Source: Globisporangium splendens (taxonomy: Eukaryota; Oomycota; Peronosporomycetes; Pythiales; Pythiaceae). From it: a stretch of DNA of 64,000 bases. Position 1 is the stretch's first letter. Every line of letters begins with the position of its first letter. Below, one piece after another: positions 29,840 through 40,166 of the stretch. The notes below the pieces were generated by a model. The model searched no databases and was not told where the DNA came from. It was given only the letters and a program-made list of their open reading frames with translations. The position numbers and the translations under genes were made by a program. The stretch is from positions 1 through 64,000 of the forward strand of contig VFIW01000033.1 in assembly GCA_006386115.1 (NCBI GenBank). Direction: 5' to 3'.

Positions 29840-30646
29840 GCCAATAGAACTAATCCATTAAGATTTAATCCCATTAGATGATAGTCGGACTGGGCACCCG
29901 ACTATCTCCAACGAGAGACACCGTAGGTTTCGGTCAGAACAATTGCATGTTAGCACTTTAACGTTTCAATGCACTTCTTAATTTGCACATCGGCGTGCAA
30001 AACTCCCTCTCTTCTCTCTGGACACAGCGTTACCGCTGTGCCCTTCCTCTCACCTGCGCTTCCTCAGCGCACGTGTACGCCGCGTAGCCACTCCCGTTGC
30101 AAAATCGTAGCCTGAAGAGAGAGCTTTCGAGAGATAGAACTGAACGCGGCACCACTCTGCCAACGCATGCTGCTTCATCTCCGGCTCACGAATGTGCTGT
30201 TCAATGAGCAGTCGCTTCTCCCTTTGCGTCATGTTCCCTTTACGCAGCGTCGTCGGCGTTGATGGCATTTTGTTTGTCTCTTGTCACTGTGGTTTGCGTC
30301 GGCGCTTTCTGCTGCTTCGGGAGAGGGCTTCACAGCCGCCACACTACAAGGGACCAACACTCTGTAAAGCACATCTATAATTGATATTTTCCTCGTATAT
30401 GATAATTGATGCCAAATTTACCTCCACAGTGATAATCATTTGTGGGAGGGCAGAATGCAACAAAATGGCCATGAACTTGACTCGGATCCCACTGCATCAC
30501 GCAAATTCCTTCCAACAATGAACATCAGATTTGTTTACACTTGACAAAAACACTGCCTTGAATCTGATTGGTTTTCTTTTCTTTTTTTTCCCCACGTGCT
30601 TCAATACGAAAACAGCATCAACCGAGAACGACACCAGCGTCTCTCA
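29840..30646. other. Intergenic, with a hairpin and a transposase-like remnant
   Basis: An isolated 9-bp inverted repeat (GATAGTCGG / CCGACTATC, 29880-29906, 9-nt loop) sits 40 bp past the LTR. A minus-strand HTH-like fragment lies at 30050-30268. The rest is AT-rich near 30370-30600, with a T-run and CCCACGTG near 30580-30598 just before the hydrolase gene. No LINE3 sequence is found here. Confidence 0.6.
30050..30268 (-). pseudogene. Fragment resembling a pogo/CENP-B-type HTH domain
   Basis: A 72-codon frame contains TQREKRLLIEQHIREPEM followed by an ALAEWCRVQFYLSKALS segment. The pattern (basic start, helix, AxW, then LSKALS) resembles the Psq/CENP-B N-terminal helix-turn-helix of pogo/Tigger transposases, as in the intact domain at 52414-54357. 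No DDE domain follows; the continuation is basic and unlike the family. Probably a remnant. Confidence 0.4.
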
Positions 30647-31804
30647 ATGGTGCCGCTCGTCTCGCTGCTCGTGTTCGTGGCGGAAGCGCTCGTGGTGCTC
30701 CCAGTGCTGCTAGTCGCGACTGTCGTGGCCACCTTCGTGCAGTTTCTCGTACGTGGCTGTCGACCACGGTTTCCGAAATGGACATTCCGCTTTGAGATCG
30801 CGACGGCGCTCAAGCGTTGCATCACGGAGCGCTACGGAGAGAGCATGACGCACGAGCCAGCGGCAACGCGGTTCCGTCGCGTAACAGAGTTCCTGGGGAA
30901 TATCGCGGGCCGTGCAGCGAGCCGAGCGCATGGCACACTCGTGGAGCCAGAGATCGCGAATGGACTGGAGCATCTCTGGATCAGAGCGACGGGAACCAGC
31001 ACTGCTGGTGGGAGGCAACGCAATACACAACGCTTTGTGGTTCTGTATTACCACGGTGGCGGATATGTTGTGTACTGCCCTCGCTACTTCATCGCGCACT
31101 GCAACTTACTGCGCGCCACTATCCTCGACCAGCTCCAAGCCCAGTTTCCAGACGCCAACGTCGAGCTTGACGTCTTTATTGCCAACTACCGCAAGGCTCC
31201 TCTGCACCCGTTCCCAGTCCCAGCAGAAGACGCTGTACTCGCGTACGAATTTCTGGTTCAGCGTCACAAGATCGCGCCGAACCGCATTCTCCTCGCTGGT
31301 GATAGTGCTGGTGGCGGCCTCGTGATGTCAACTCTGTTGCGACTCCGCGATGCCGGCAAGTCGAGTATCATTCCCTTGGCAGCTATGATCACATGTCCCT
31401 ATGTCGACATGTCGCCCGAGGAAAGCGATTTCGTGCCTCCACCGCACTGTGGTCTCTCACAAAGCCTCATGGCGGCGTTCCGACGCGCATTACTAAAGGA
31501 TCCAGACGACCCTGCCTTATGGCGTCCGTATTCGGCTGTGCACTCGGACTTGCGCAATTTGCCTCCGGTGTTTGTCCAGGCTGCCGACTTGGACTACATC
31601 TTCAACAATGCCACGCGATTGATCGCAAAAGCCGAAGCGGATGGAGTGAAGAATTGGGAGGTCGACATCCATGAAGGCGTGCCGCATGTGTTCACGACAT
31701 CGTCGCCGTCGGTGCTCCCATACGCGCTCATTGGCGTGCAACGCATTTCCAGGTTTGCTGCGAAGTGTATTCACCAGAGCCTAAAGAGCAACCAGAAGCT
31801 GTGA
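30647..31804 (+). CDS. HSL-type alpha/beta hydrolase, paralogue 1
   Basis: 385 residues from the ATG at 30647; an upstream GTG extension is unlikely. A strongly hydrophobic N-terminus (residues ~3-35) suggests a membrane anchor. The conserved FPKWTFRFE block follows. The alpha/beta-hydrolase-3 (hormone-sensitive-lipase-like) core has the oxyanion motif YYHGGGY (His ~136), nucleophile GDSAGGG (Ser ~220), an acid in AADLDYIF and histidine in GVPHVF (~347), so the catalytic machinery is complete. The family hydrolyses short-chain esters or lipids; the substrate is unknown. Four related genes lie within the next 12 kb. Confidence 0.88.
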   Translation: MVPLVSLLVFVAEALVVLPVLLVATVVATFVQFLVRGCRPRFPKWTFRFEIATALKRCITERYGESMTHEPAATRFRRVTEFLGNIAGRAASRAHGTLVEPEIANGLEHLWIRATGTSTAGGRQRNTQRFVVLYYHGGGYVVYCPRYFIAHCNLLRATILDQLQAQFPDANVELDVFIANYRKAPLHPFPVPAEDAVLAYEFLVQRHKIAPNRILLAGDSAGGGLVMSTLLRLRDAGKSSIIPLAAMITCPYVDMSPEESDFVPPPHCGLSQSLMAAFRRALLKDPDDPALWRPYSAVHSDLRNLPPVFVQAADLDYIFNNATRLIAKAEADGVKNWEVDIHEGVPHVFTTSSPSVLPYALIGVQRISRFAAKCIHQSLKSNQKL

Positions 31805-32124
31805 CGCAGATAGAGGAATTGCAAGCGTAGAAGGAACCGTCATGCCGAACAAAGGTTTATGGAACACGCCTTCAATATGTGGCTACAAGATGGCGTGAGT
31901 ATCATTGAGACTGGCTGCGTCAATGTCATCATAACAATGCAACTCTAAAAGGCTGCGAAACAAATTGTTTCGATCCATCGAGTCCCATTTAGCACACGAG
32001 TGAAAGGCTCAGTGGATCAGTTACAGGAAGAAAGAGTGTTTGTCCTTGCGACCTCATCAGCACGAGTGCAGTCTCCGCTATCATCATCAAGAGGCACGCG
32101 ATCACTCACTCGCTCAGGTTCGAG
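31805..32124. other. Intergenic region between hydrolase 1 and the ankyrin gene
   Basis: About 320 bp. I see no gene, repeat or clear regulatory motif. The two flanking genes are in the same direction. Confidence 0.5.
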
Positions 32125-33351
32125 ATGGAGGAGGATGCTCTGATAGCCGCATGCCGCGACGGGGACATTGCGCGCGTCGCGACGCTCGTGCAGCAGCAGC
32201 AAGAGGATGCGCGGGTGTTTCGACAGATTATGGAGGCCATCGAGTTGGCTGTGGAGGAAGGAGACGTCGAGATCGTCGAGCCGCTCTTGAACGCGATTTC
32301 CAACCAAGAACTCGAAGAGTCTCAGCAGGAGCGGCTTAAAAGTGTCGCCTACTGGCAGCAGCTTCTCGGCGTCGCATTGAAGAGCGGTGATGCCGCGACG
32401 CTTGATTGTGTGCTGACACGTGCGAGTCAATACGTCACTCTCGATTTGAATGCTCGAATTCCTACCTACAAGGAACCGCTGGTGTACGCCGTGCGCAGGC
32501 GGCTATTGGATCACGTGCGCGTGTTGATGGCGCACGGTGCGGACATCACTGTGTGGGACGAGCGAGGATACTCATTGTTGCACGTGGCCGCTCCACATCG
32601 CGATTGTGTCGGACTCGAACCTCGCGGGGCTGCTCTTCTCGCATTTCTCATCCAAAAAATGCCGGAAGAGATCGATACCGTGAATGCGCAAGGAGACACG
32701 GCAGTCCACGTCGCCATTTTTCACGGCAATGCCAACGCTGTGAAAGCACTGATCCAAGGCGGTGCGGATGTGAACCTTCGAAACCACGTACTCGAGTCCC
32801 CGCTCCATATCGCACTTGGAGCGGGTTCGAAGGAATTGATCGATACACTAGTGCTTTCTGGGCACGCTGACGTGAGTGCGCGGGACGACGTTGGTAACAC
32901 GCCGCTGATGATTGGCGTCAAAAACTTTGAATGGGAGGACCCGCGAGACCGAGTTTGCGCACTGGAGCTTCTGTTGCAGCATGGTGCGGACGTGAACGCG
33001 TTAAACGAACGCAGTAGTACAGCGTTGGCATCTGCGATCTTCCACATGGATGATGGCGATGACGCGATCCCATCGTTGCTCCTGCGCTGCGGTGCCAATA
33101 CGAATGAGAAGCTTCGCAATGGAGGCACATCTCTGCACGTCGCGGCTCGTCGTGCCGTTAGCTTTGAGATGTGGAAGAAGTTTCTGAAGCACGGCGCGGA
33201 CCCATTCACACAAAACGACGATGGAAAGACACCATTGGATCTCTTGGGTGCGAGAGGAGACCAGCTGAGAGCGCATATCATGGCGTTCATCTCAGAGACG
33301 GAAGAATCGTCTTCCTCACCTTCGACGGTCAAGAAGTCGAGGCTCACATAA
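32125..33351 (+). CDS. Ankyrin-repeat protein
   Basis: 408 residues from ATG at 32125 to TAA. A short acidic N-terminus (MEEDALIAACRDGD) already resembles a first repeat. Clear ankyrin units run through the protein: LLDHVRVLMAHGAD, GDTAVHVAIFHGNA, ESPLHIALGAGSKELID, GNTPLMIG, LLLQHGADVNA, GTSLHVAARRA and GKTPLDLLGARG, roughly eight to nine repeats between residues 1 and 390. There is a short Ser-rich/basic tail (PSTVKKSR). No other domain or signal peptide is seen. It is probably a protein-interaction scaffold; the partner is unknown. It sits between hydrolase paralogues without an obvious functional link. Confidence 0.85.
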   Translation: MEEDALIAACRDGDIARVATLVQQQQEDARVFRQIMEAIELAVEEGDVEIVEPLLNAISNQELEESQQERLKSVAYWQQLLGVALKSGDAATLDCVLTRASQYVTLDLNARIPTYKEPLVYAVRRRLLDHVRVLMAHGADITVWDERGYSLLHVAAPHRDCVGLEPRGAALLAFLIQKMPEEIDTVNAQGDTAVHVAIFHGNANAVKALIQGGADVNLRNHVLESPLHIALGAGSKELIDTLVLSGHADVSARDDVGNTPLMIGVKNFEWEDPRDRVCALELLLQHGADVNALNERSSTALASAIFHMDDGDDAIPSLLLRCGANTNEKLRNGGTSLHVAARRAVSFEMWKKFLKHGADPFTQNDDGKTPLDLLGARGDQLRAHIMAFISETEESSSSPSTVKKSRLT

Positions 33352-33872
33352 TAGACATCTTCGAATCAGGGGCACACTTTCTAGGGCGGTTCATTACAGT
33401 ATGGACTACGCATCTCTCAGTTCACGCAACGGTTGATCGGCAAGAGCGCGGCCACACGTCATGACATCACTCTTCAAGGTTACATCTCTACAGTAGATAC
33501 TTGGTTGCAAAGCTTCAATTTGGTTGGAGCTGCTGGCATTTCCTTTCGCGATCCCTAACGCGCTGTGCTATCAAACTCGGAACACCAGACTCACTTGATG
33601 AAGAATATGCACGATACGCAAGGATGGCTTCAAAGAACTGTAAATACCTGACGCTTTCATCTTCCTAGATGGCATCAAAGCAGTATTTCAACAAGAAACG
33701 CCAGCTTCTGGCAAGATACGGCACTGCTTGTTGTAATGCTTTCTTATTGACTTTTTTATTTTCTTTAATACTAGTACTAACAACTTGACACCCACATGCA
33801 AGACCGGAGCCACAAGGCGCTGTCCGTCCTCACTCTCCGCGCTTGTCGGCACTGCACTCATGTGCCCATTAA
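33352..33872. other. Intergenic, convergent between ankyrin gene (+) and hydrolase 2 (-)
   Basis: About 520 bp, AT-rich near 33740-33790 (TTTTTTATTTTC-type). Probably both 3' ends. No gene seen. Confidence 0.5.
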
Positions 33873-35069
33873 CTATGACGCGCTGGCAACTGGCATCTCG
33901 TCTAGATCAATGACCTCCTTTTTCTTAATCGTCTTCGTGAAATGCTTGGCTGCAAAAGTCGCGATCTCAGCCACGCCAACCCTGGCGTACGGGAGCAGCT
34001 CAGGCGGTGTCAATGGAAACACGTGGACCATGTTCTTGTGGATCGAGAATTCCATATTCGTCACGCCATCTTCCTTGGCCTTGGCCATGAGCGACTCGGT
34101 CATGTTGAAGATGAAATCCTTGTCGCCGATCTGCACGAGCGTCGGAGCGAGGTCACGCAGGTCGCATTGCGCTGGGGACGATTCGCCGAAGGTCGCTGGG
34201 TTGAACGGTTCGTTGTGCAGCGCCTGGCGACTCGCCTCGGCAAAGTCGTGCGAGAGCACGCAGTGGTCTGGCGGCACTTCACCCTCAGCAGGCGGCGTCA
34301 TGTCAGCCATGGGACACATCGCGACGGCTGCGAGCGGCATGTACTCTGGGTGGTTCTTCTTGAGCAAGAGCATGGTCGCGAGCACGATGCCGCCGCCGGC
34401 GCTGTCGCCCATGATGATGATCTGGCTCGGCGAGATGCCCTCGACGTCGACGAGGTACTCGAGCATGGCCACACAGTCGTTGTTCGGGATCGGGAACTTG
34501 TGCTCGGGCGACTTGCGGTAGTTCGCCAAGAAAAAGTCGACGCGCGGGTTCTCGATGTTGTGCGCCTCTCGGAGCTGCTTCACGATGCACTCGCGGATCT
34601 CACTCACCGGTCCGACGTACAGTCGCGGGCAAAAGATCGCGTACCCGCCGCCGTGGTAGTAGAGCACCACAAAGCGCTTGGCACCTTCCGTTGGCGTATC
34701 CTTGGACGTGAGCCACAGATGCTCGAGGTCGTTCACGACCGCGGGCGTGACCTGCGTGTTGAACTGGCGGCACGCGATGTCGCCGAGGAAATTGCCCAGT
34801 CTCGCCGTGAACGCGCGGTTCGCCTGTGCCGTCGCAGGCACCGTCATGGATGCGCCGTAGAACGCGAAGCCATAGTGCAGGAACGCGCGCGCGAGCTCGA
34901 ACTGGAACGTCCACTCCGGGTAGCGGGGCTTGAAGCCGCGCGCGGCGTACTGGAGCGCCATCTTGACGAGGTGGAACGTGATCGAGAGGCTGCAGCCGAT
35001 CGCCTTGTGGTACACGACGACCACAGGCGTCACGATCGCCAGCGCTGCGACGACGGCCGGCGAAAGCAT
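33873..35069 (-). CDS. HSL-type alpha/beta hydrolase, paralogue 2
   Basis: 398 residues from the ATG at 35069. A hydrophobic N-terminus (MLSPAVVAALAIVTPVVVV) probably forms a signal anchor. It shares the YPEWTFQFELARAF block with its paralogues. Catalytic motifs: YYHGGGY, GDSAGGG, GDKDFIF for the acid region and MVHVF for the histidine; the usual Pro before His is Val here. The Lys-rich tail ends KTIKKKEVIDLDEMPVASAS. A complementary 435-codon frame on the plus strand is a codon-bias shadow. A likely ER/membrane-facing esterase or lipase-like enzyme, substrate unknown. Confidence 0.87.
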   Translation of the reverse strand: MLSPAVVAALAIVTPVVVVYHKAIGCSLSITFHLVKMALQYAARGFKPRYPEWTFQFELARAFLHYGFAFYGASMTVPATAQANRAFTARLGNFLGDIACRQFNTQVTPAVVNDLEHLWLTSKDTPTEGAKRFVVLYYHGGGYAIFCPRLYVGPVSEIRECIVKQLREAHNIENPRVDFFLANYRKSPEHKFPIPNNDCVAMLEYLVDVEGISPSQIIIMGDSAGGGIVLATMLLLKKNHPEYMPLAAVAMCPMADMTPPAEGEVPPDHCVLSHDFAEASRQALHNEPFNPATFGESSPAQCDLRDLAPTLVQIGDKDFIFNMTESLMAKAKEDGVTNMEFSIHKNMVHVFPLTPPELLPYARVGVAEIATFAAKHFTKTIKKKEVIDLDEMPVASAS

Positions 35070-36599
35070 GATGGCGCGCTACTGTTTGTATGGAAGCAAG
35101 GTCTCCGATCAACTGCGTGGGTGAGTGGAGATGGCGGAATGCGCACTAGTCCAACAGTGACGGCGCGAATGCGGAATGAGGCGAAAGGGAGAGGCGGAGC
35201 GCAAACCACGCAGGCGCATGATCACACACGCACGCAGACAGGCACATGAGCACCGGGCTTGAAGGCGAGCGAGGCATCGACAGTCGCTCTTGCTGTGCGA
35301 TGTCCTGACCGTGAGTCTCATATAGCCAGTCGCGCGTGGGAAGGATGCTAATACTGTCAGAAGTGATATCCTGCTACACCTGGTGGTTGTAGGCTGTGCG
35401 ATGAAAAGCGTTTGTTCCATTCATCAGTGTTGCCTAAAACGGATTCCTTTGTCAAATGCTTGTAACGAATGCATGAAGTATGCGAGAATGGCTGACGTTT
35501 TCCCCATCATTGAGTTACACTCCTCCCACTGTTTCGAAGTGTACCTCTCCTATTGCGGGTGTAGTTTGCATATAACACTACAATAAAGGATCCCTTTTGC
35601 AACTCTGCATTTTCAGGGACAAGTGTGCTGAACGGAGCTAATTTGCACCGTTTTGAGTAAAATAGTCAGCAAATCGTTAGGAGCGACTGCTGGGAAGGAG
35701 CAAAGCTGTGACAATCCGGATAACCAAATGAGTATATTCTGCACACATCTGAGACTGCTGCAGCCCTAAATATGCCCTCCCTTTGAGACTGAAAAAATGT
35801 CAGTTTCAGGTTCAGATGTTGGAACTGAGTTCACCATCACCGTCAGTTCCACTGTGACCCAAAACTACAACTTGCTCAGCACAGAAAGGGTCCCTCAAAA
35901 CCAGGCGATTCCATTGCACTTGGCCTTTCTGCTCAGAAGTTCTGACATCAGCGCAGACAACACCTGTCACCTCAGTCACACGTGCAAAATGGAGGTCGCT
36001 TAGGGTGACATTTAGGCACAATGCACTCGAGTCATCGAGAAAACCGAAACAGCTGATTGAATATGACGCTGAAAGATACTCGAACAATCGAATGAACCGA
36101 GTAAATCCCATTGAGGCTCCGTTGTAGACCGAGTTCATTGTCGGACTCCGTGAAACTTGGCAGCTCCATTATGTGTTCGCGGACACCTTCGTGATCTCCA
36201 ACGAAAAACGCACCGTACTGTAAACAGAGAAATGGACAATCGTTCATCTAGACGCGCGTTTGTCGGCTGCCCGTCTGTCTCCTCCCAGAAGACAGCAGAC
36301 CCGACACGCTCCGACTCCTTCATGACCATGTCTTGCATCATCAATATATAAAGGGTTATATGTTTTGTAATGTCAATTTATCACTATTTGTTTAAGTCGA
36401 GTCATTGGTGTTCGCAGGAACGTATCTCGAGAAATTATCCATTTCAGCAGGTCCCTTGTCCAGAGAGAACAGCGAAGAGAGACGGCGGTGACGGATCTTT
36501 AGGACCAAAGTGATCGACCACAATGCACACGCCCCCGCCATACATCCATCCCGCTCACATCCACATTAGAACTTTCCGTCGGTCACTCGTTGCATCCCC
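35070..36599. other. 1.5-kb intergenic region (divergent promoters)
   Basis: Separates hydrolase 2 (-) and the START-FYVE gene (+), which are divergent, so both promoters lie here. It contains several short frames without recognisable similarity; the longest is 108 codons, minus, 35812-36138, with a low chance of being real. I see no tRNA, transposon ends or tandem repeats. Confidence 0.5.
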
Positions 36600-37946
36600 A
36601 TGAAGTTCCCGCTGCCGCGACCGCTGTTCCCGCCGCTGCACCTGACACCCGAGGACGCGGCGACGCTCGAGTCCGTCGCGCGGTTCTTCGTGCACGAGAC
36701 GATGGTGCAGTACCACGAGCACCGCGTGACGAACGGCGGCGTTGTGGACCCCAAGCGCTGGAAGAAGCTCAGGCACCGCGACGACGTGCACGTGTATCGC
36801 GACCGCACGCACATGCCGTCGGCCAACTCGATGGCAGGCATGCGACCCTCAACCGTGAGCACCAGCAGCATCGACTTTTCCGATGACTCGGCGGCTTCAG
36901 CTCCAGCCGCCAATGCCTTCAAAGAGGAACAGCAGAAGCGCGTGCCTGACATGCCTGTGCTGTTGACGGTGGGTACCATTGAAGGCACCCTGGACGATGT
37001 TTTATACGGCTTTTCGAGCCCCACACCCGAAGCCATGCAGATCAAGACGGCGTACGTGGGCGATGGCTTTGTGGACTGGATGCTGCTCACGTCTCTGCTC
37101 AAGCCGAGCCCCGAGAACCCGTTCCGAGAGCTCAGCGTGCGTTGGAACATCAAAGGCCATCCGTTCCTGGTCGGCGCCGTCATGCGCGTGCGCGACAACG
37201 TGTACCTCGAGTCCATCGGGTTCACGGAGACACCTGAGGGCGAGCGCATCGGGTACACGATCCAACACTCGGTGGAGCTCCCGGAGATCCGCGAACTTGA
37301 GGAGGAGATGCACATCATCCGCGGCAAAGTGTCCTTCTGCCACCTGTTCTGCCAGAAGGACGACAACGTCGTCGAGCTGTACGTGCGCGGCTTCGTGAGC
37401 GCCATGGGCGACGCGCCGCCGAGCCTCGTCGCGATCTCGGCCGCGGAGTTTATGGTGTCCATCTGGAAAAACATGCACTGCGCGCACATGAAGAAGCTTG
37501 CGTGGATGGTACGCAACAGCGTCGGGTACTCGATCTTGGGCGACCAGGAGCGCTCGCCGATGATGGTGCAGCAGCAGAGCTGCGCTATCTGCTTGAAGCC
37601 TCTGCGGTCTGGAGGCTTCAGTAGACGAATTAGCATGTCCTCAGCAAGCACTGCTGCGGCCAAGCACTGTCAAGTCTGCTGTCAGCGAGTGTGCTCGCAG
37701 TGTCGCATGACGCACTCGATCTACTTTACGTCGCCGCATGCCCATGGCCGCGTTGTGCGCGAAAAGCTCACGTTCTGCACCGTGTGTCTGCAGCGCGCGC
37801 GCGAATTGGACGCGAAGGTCGTGGCCGTCGCGGAAATGGAGGAAGCCGAGCACGACTTCCCGCGCTTGTATTCGAGTCGCACGTGGACGAGCTCGAGCTT
37901 GTCCATGATACCGTCCGAAGTCTCGTTCTCTGTCTCCGAGTCCTAG
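36600..37946 (+). CDS. START-like/FYVE zinc-finger protein
   Basis: 448 residues from the ATG at 36600. After an N-terminal FHE-type segment (LTPEDAATLESVARFF), residues ~115-310 have START-like features (GTIEGTLDDVLYGF, VRWNIKGHPFLV, ESIGFTETPEGERIGY). From residue ~327 a FYVE-type double zinc site follows: CAIC, then CQVCCQRVCSQCR, then CTVC near 390, with a Ser-rich insertion between the first pairs. The family binds membrane phosphoinositides and lipids; START-FYVE combinations are abundant in oomycetes. A Ser-rich C-terminus ends the protein. Single exon. Specific ligand unknown. Confidence 0.82.
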   Translation: MKFPLPRPLFPPLHLTPEDAATLESVARFFVHETMVQYHEHRVTNGGVVDPKRWKKLRHRDDVHVYRDRTHMPSANSMAGMRPSTVSTSSIDFSDDSAASAPAANAFKEEQQKRVPDMPVLLTVGTIEGTLDDVLYGFSSPTPEAMQIKTAYVGDGFVDWMLLTSLLKPSPENPFRELSVRWNIKGHPFLVGAVMRVRDNVYLESIGFTETPEGERIGYTIQHSVELPEIRELEEEMHIIRGKVSFCHLFCQKDDNVVELYVRGFVSAMGDAPPSLVAISAAEFMVSIWKNMHCAHMKKLAWMVRNSVGYSILGDQERSPMMVQQQSCAICLKPLRSGGFSRRISMSSASTAAAKHCQVCCQRVCSQCRMTHSIYFTSPHAHGRVVREKLTFCTVCLQRARELDAKVVAVAEMEEAEHDFPRLYSSRTWTSSSLSMIPSEVSFSVSES

Positions 37947-38154
37947 ATTTTTCCCGGTCTCTTGGAGTAAGCGTGCACACAGTGCATGTGAACATTTCGC
38001 ATTCCTCGTAATGCTTTTGTAGTTTTCAGTAGGATATCTATTCAGTATATGGGCATTTCGTCATGTGTCTCAGCACAAACCAATACCGAGATCATTTCGT
38101 GGCACACACTGCTGCCTATCGTCTCGTCACCATGCTGCCGTATCCGCAAGAGAG

Positions 38155-39381
38155 TTAGTTGATGTGTTTGACGAACTTCTGGCTGGCCTCCTTGGGCTGC
38201 GACTTGGTCTTTTTCCTCTGTTTGAGGGTGCTATGGAACTGGTTCGCTGCAAATCTCGCCATCCTGTTAACGCCAACCAAGGCGTAGGGAAGCACGAAGC
38301 TTGGAAACAAGGCAAACACGTGCGGCATCTGCTCGTGGACGTCGGGCTCCCAGTTCGAGACGCCATCGGCTTTGGCCTTCTCAGCGAGCCGCACCGAGTG
38401 GCCGTACAAATAATCAAGTGTGGCTGCTTGCAGGAACATCGGTGGCAGACCGCGCAAGTCGCAGTGCACGGCCGATGCGTCCTGGTATGTCGATGGATCC
38501 TGCGGCGTCTTCAAGTACGCTGTGCGGAACGCTTCGATGAGCGAGGACGACGTGATGCAATGAGGTGGCTGCTCAAAGTCGCGTGACTCCTTGGTCATGT
38601 CCGCGAATGGAGAGAGCACCATGGACGCGAGTGGAAGCAGACTCGGGTCGCTATTGCGCAGACGAATCAGCGTCGAGATGACGAGACCCGCGCCTGCGCT
38701 GTCCCCCGCCAGGATGATCTGACGCGGCGAAAGGTCCTGGTCGCGCACCAAGTGCTTGTACATCGCGACGGCATCCTGCGCTGGACCTGGGAACTTGCAC
38801 TCGGGGGCTTTCCGGTAGTTTGCGATAAAGACGTCGACGATGGGGTTCTCGACCTGCAGCGTTTGCTGTAGTTCCTTTAGGATCGCGCCTCGCAGCGTGT
38901 TGCAATACTCAACATACATGCGGGGGCACAGGATGACATACCCGCCTCCGTGGTAATAAACCACGACAAACCGTGTCGTCTTTGCATTATTTGATGCAGA
39001 TGCTGACGACGTCGCTGGCTTGGCTTTGATCCACAAATGCTCGAGTCCGTTCACGACCACGGGTACGACCTCGGTGTTGTGCTTGCTACACGCGAACCTA
39101 CCCATGAAGTCTCCAAACAGCGCACTGAGGCGTCGCACTTGAAGGTACCAGTGTGGTCGGACGACCTGGTCCCCATAGCGGTCCGAGATGCAGCGCAAGA
39201 CCGCGACGATGAGCTCAAAGAGGAACGTCCAGCGCGGAAAGAGCGGCTGTCCGCCTCGTAGCAGGTACTGCACGGCCGTCGTGGCCCCCGTGTAGAGCAC
39301 AAGCACGTTGACAGGGTACCCGCGGTGGATGATGAACGCCCAGAGCAACAGGAACGCGGCGCCGCCGAGCCAGTGGAGCAT
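38155..39381 (-). CDS. HSL-type alpha/beta hydrolase, paralogue 3
   Basis: 408 residues from the ATG at 39381; the in-frame TTG at 39429 is not a likely start. The N-terminus MLHWLGGAAFLLLWAFII is a probable membrane anchor. Motifs: FPRWTFLFEL, YYHGGGY, GDSAGAG (the third Gly of paralogues 1 and 2 is Ala), ATLDYLYGH for the acid and QMPHVF for the histidine. There is a short insertion with a Ser/Ala-rich loop (TSSASASNNAK) before the oxyanion motif. The C-terminus is Lys-rich. It faces the START-FYVE gene tail-to-tail about 200 bp away. Confidence 0.87.
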   Translation of the reverse strand: MLHWLGGAAFLLLWAFIIHRGYPVNVLVLYTGATTAVQYLLRGGQPLFPRWTFLFELIVAVLRCISDRYGDQVVRPHWYLQVRRLSALFGDFMGRFACSKHNTEVVPVVVNGLEHLWIKAKPATSSASASNNAKTTRFVVVYYHGGGYVILCPRMYVEYCNTLRGAILKELQQTLQVENPIVDVFIANYRKAPECKFPGPAQDAVAMYKHLVRDQDLSPRQIILAGDSAGAGLVISTLIRLRNSDPSLLPLASMVLSPFADMTKESRDFEQPPHCITSSSLIEAFRTAYLKTPQDPSTYQDASAVHCDLRGLPPMFLQAATLDYLYGHSVRLAEKAKADGVSNWEPDVHEQMPHVFALFPSFVLPYALVGVNRMARFAANQFHSTLKQRKKTKSQPKEASQKFVKHIN

Positions 39382-40166
39382 TCCTGCGTGCTTGTGAGGA
39401 GAAGGCAGGAAATGCGTTAAGCTGGTCAAGCAAATGTGACTTATCGTGTGTGGTCCACATCCTGAACTGGTTTCTAAACTTCAAGTTGACGGGGACGAGA
39501 GGTAAACCTGTTGATATGGCGCTGGTTTGTATAATGCAATGCACTGATGCAACACGTATGGTTCAAATATTACACCTGCAATATTTCATACATGAGTGTC
39601 CACACCAGTTGCACTCACAATGCATCGAACGTACGTTACAAAGAGGCGTACCTCTTTATATGGACAAGTTGCAAAGTTTTGTAAACTGAGAACTTTGTAC
39701 AGATGAAGCTTCACAATAATGCTGAAAGTGCAACAATTGGTGTTGTGTCACCCACACCACTCGCAGTCGCTTTGCATCACTTTGTGCGATAAAGAGAGGA
39801 GTTCCTCTGTGTATGGACCTCAATTGACGCTGCATAAATCGTTGTATTGTGCGAAATGTTTGCTCTGAATGTTGCGAAACGGTTGCAAAACTATACTGCA
39901 ATTGAATAATTAACTGCCATCTCCTCCTTCGTCACACGTTTATGCTCGTCGATGGGATTTACGTAGTGAATGCCCAACAGCCCAATCACACGCGAGATGA
40001 CGGCATCAAAAGCTCCGAATGCGACTGCCGACTCTGTTGGAAAGATGCCACGATGGCGATGATGCGTCAATGGGATCGGACCCGCGGCACTCACGCTCAA
40101 GACGCCGCCGCCAGTTGCCGACTCGTCGCGTCGCGAGCAAGCGCCTCTGCCTTACTGTCCGCCGCC
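39382..40166. other. Intergenic region between divergent hydrolases 3 and 4
   Basis: About 785 bp. It holds two short hairpins of similar design in opposite parts, AAGAGG/CCTCTT near 39640 and AGAGG/CCTCT near 39797, each followed or preceded by TATGGAC-like sequence. Both strands show short frames of about 80 codons with no similarity I can name. Probably the two promoters plus decayed sequence. Confidence 0.4.

Noticed and set aside
33942..35249. 435-codon plus-strand frame opposite hydrolase 2
   Set aside because: It is Arg/His/Val-rich shadow coding on the complement of a clear hydrolase with full catalytic motifs.
35812..36138. 108-codon minus-strand ORF in the 1.5-kb intergenic region
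   Set aside because: No recognisable motif or coding-like composition; length is within chance for this stretch.
39590..39870. Possible inverted-repeat (MITE-like) element between hydrolases 3 and 4
   Set aside because: Only short stretches around two small hairpins are similar in inverted orientation; there are no clear ends or target duplication.
39942..40166. 75-codon N-terminal extension of hydrolase 4
   Set aside because: It has no counterpart in paralogue 5, and the ATG at 40167 has a strong context and gives matching N-termini.
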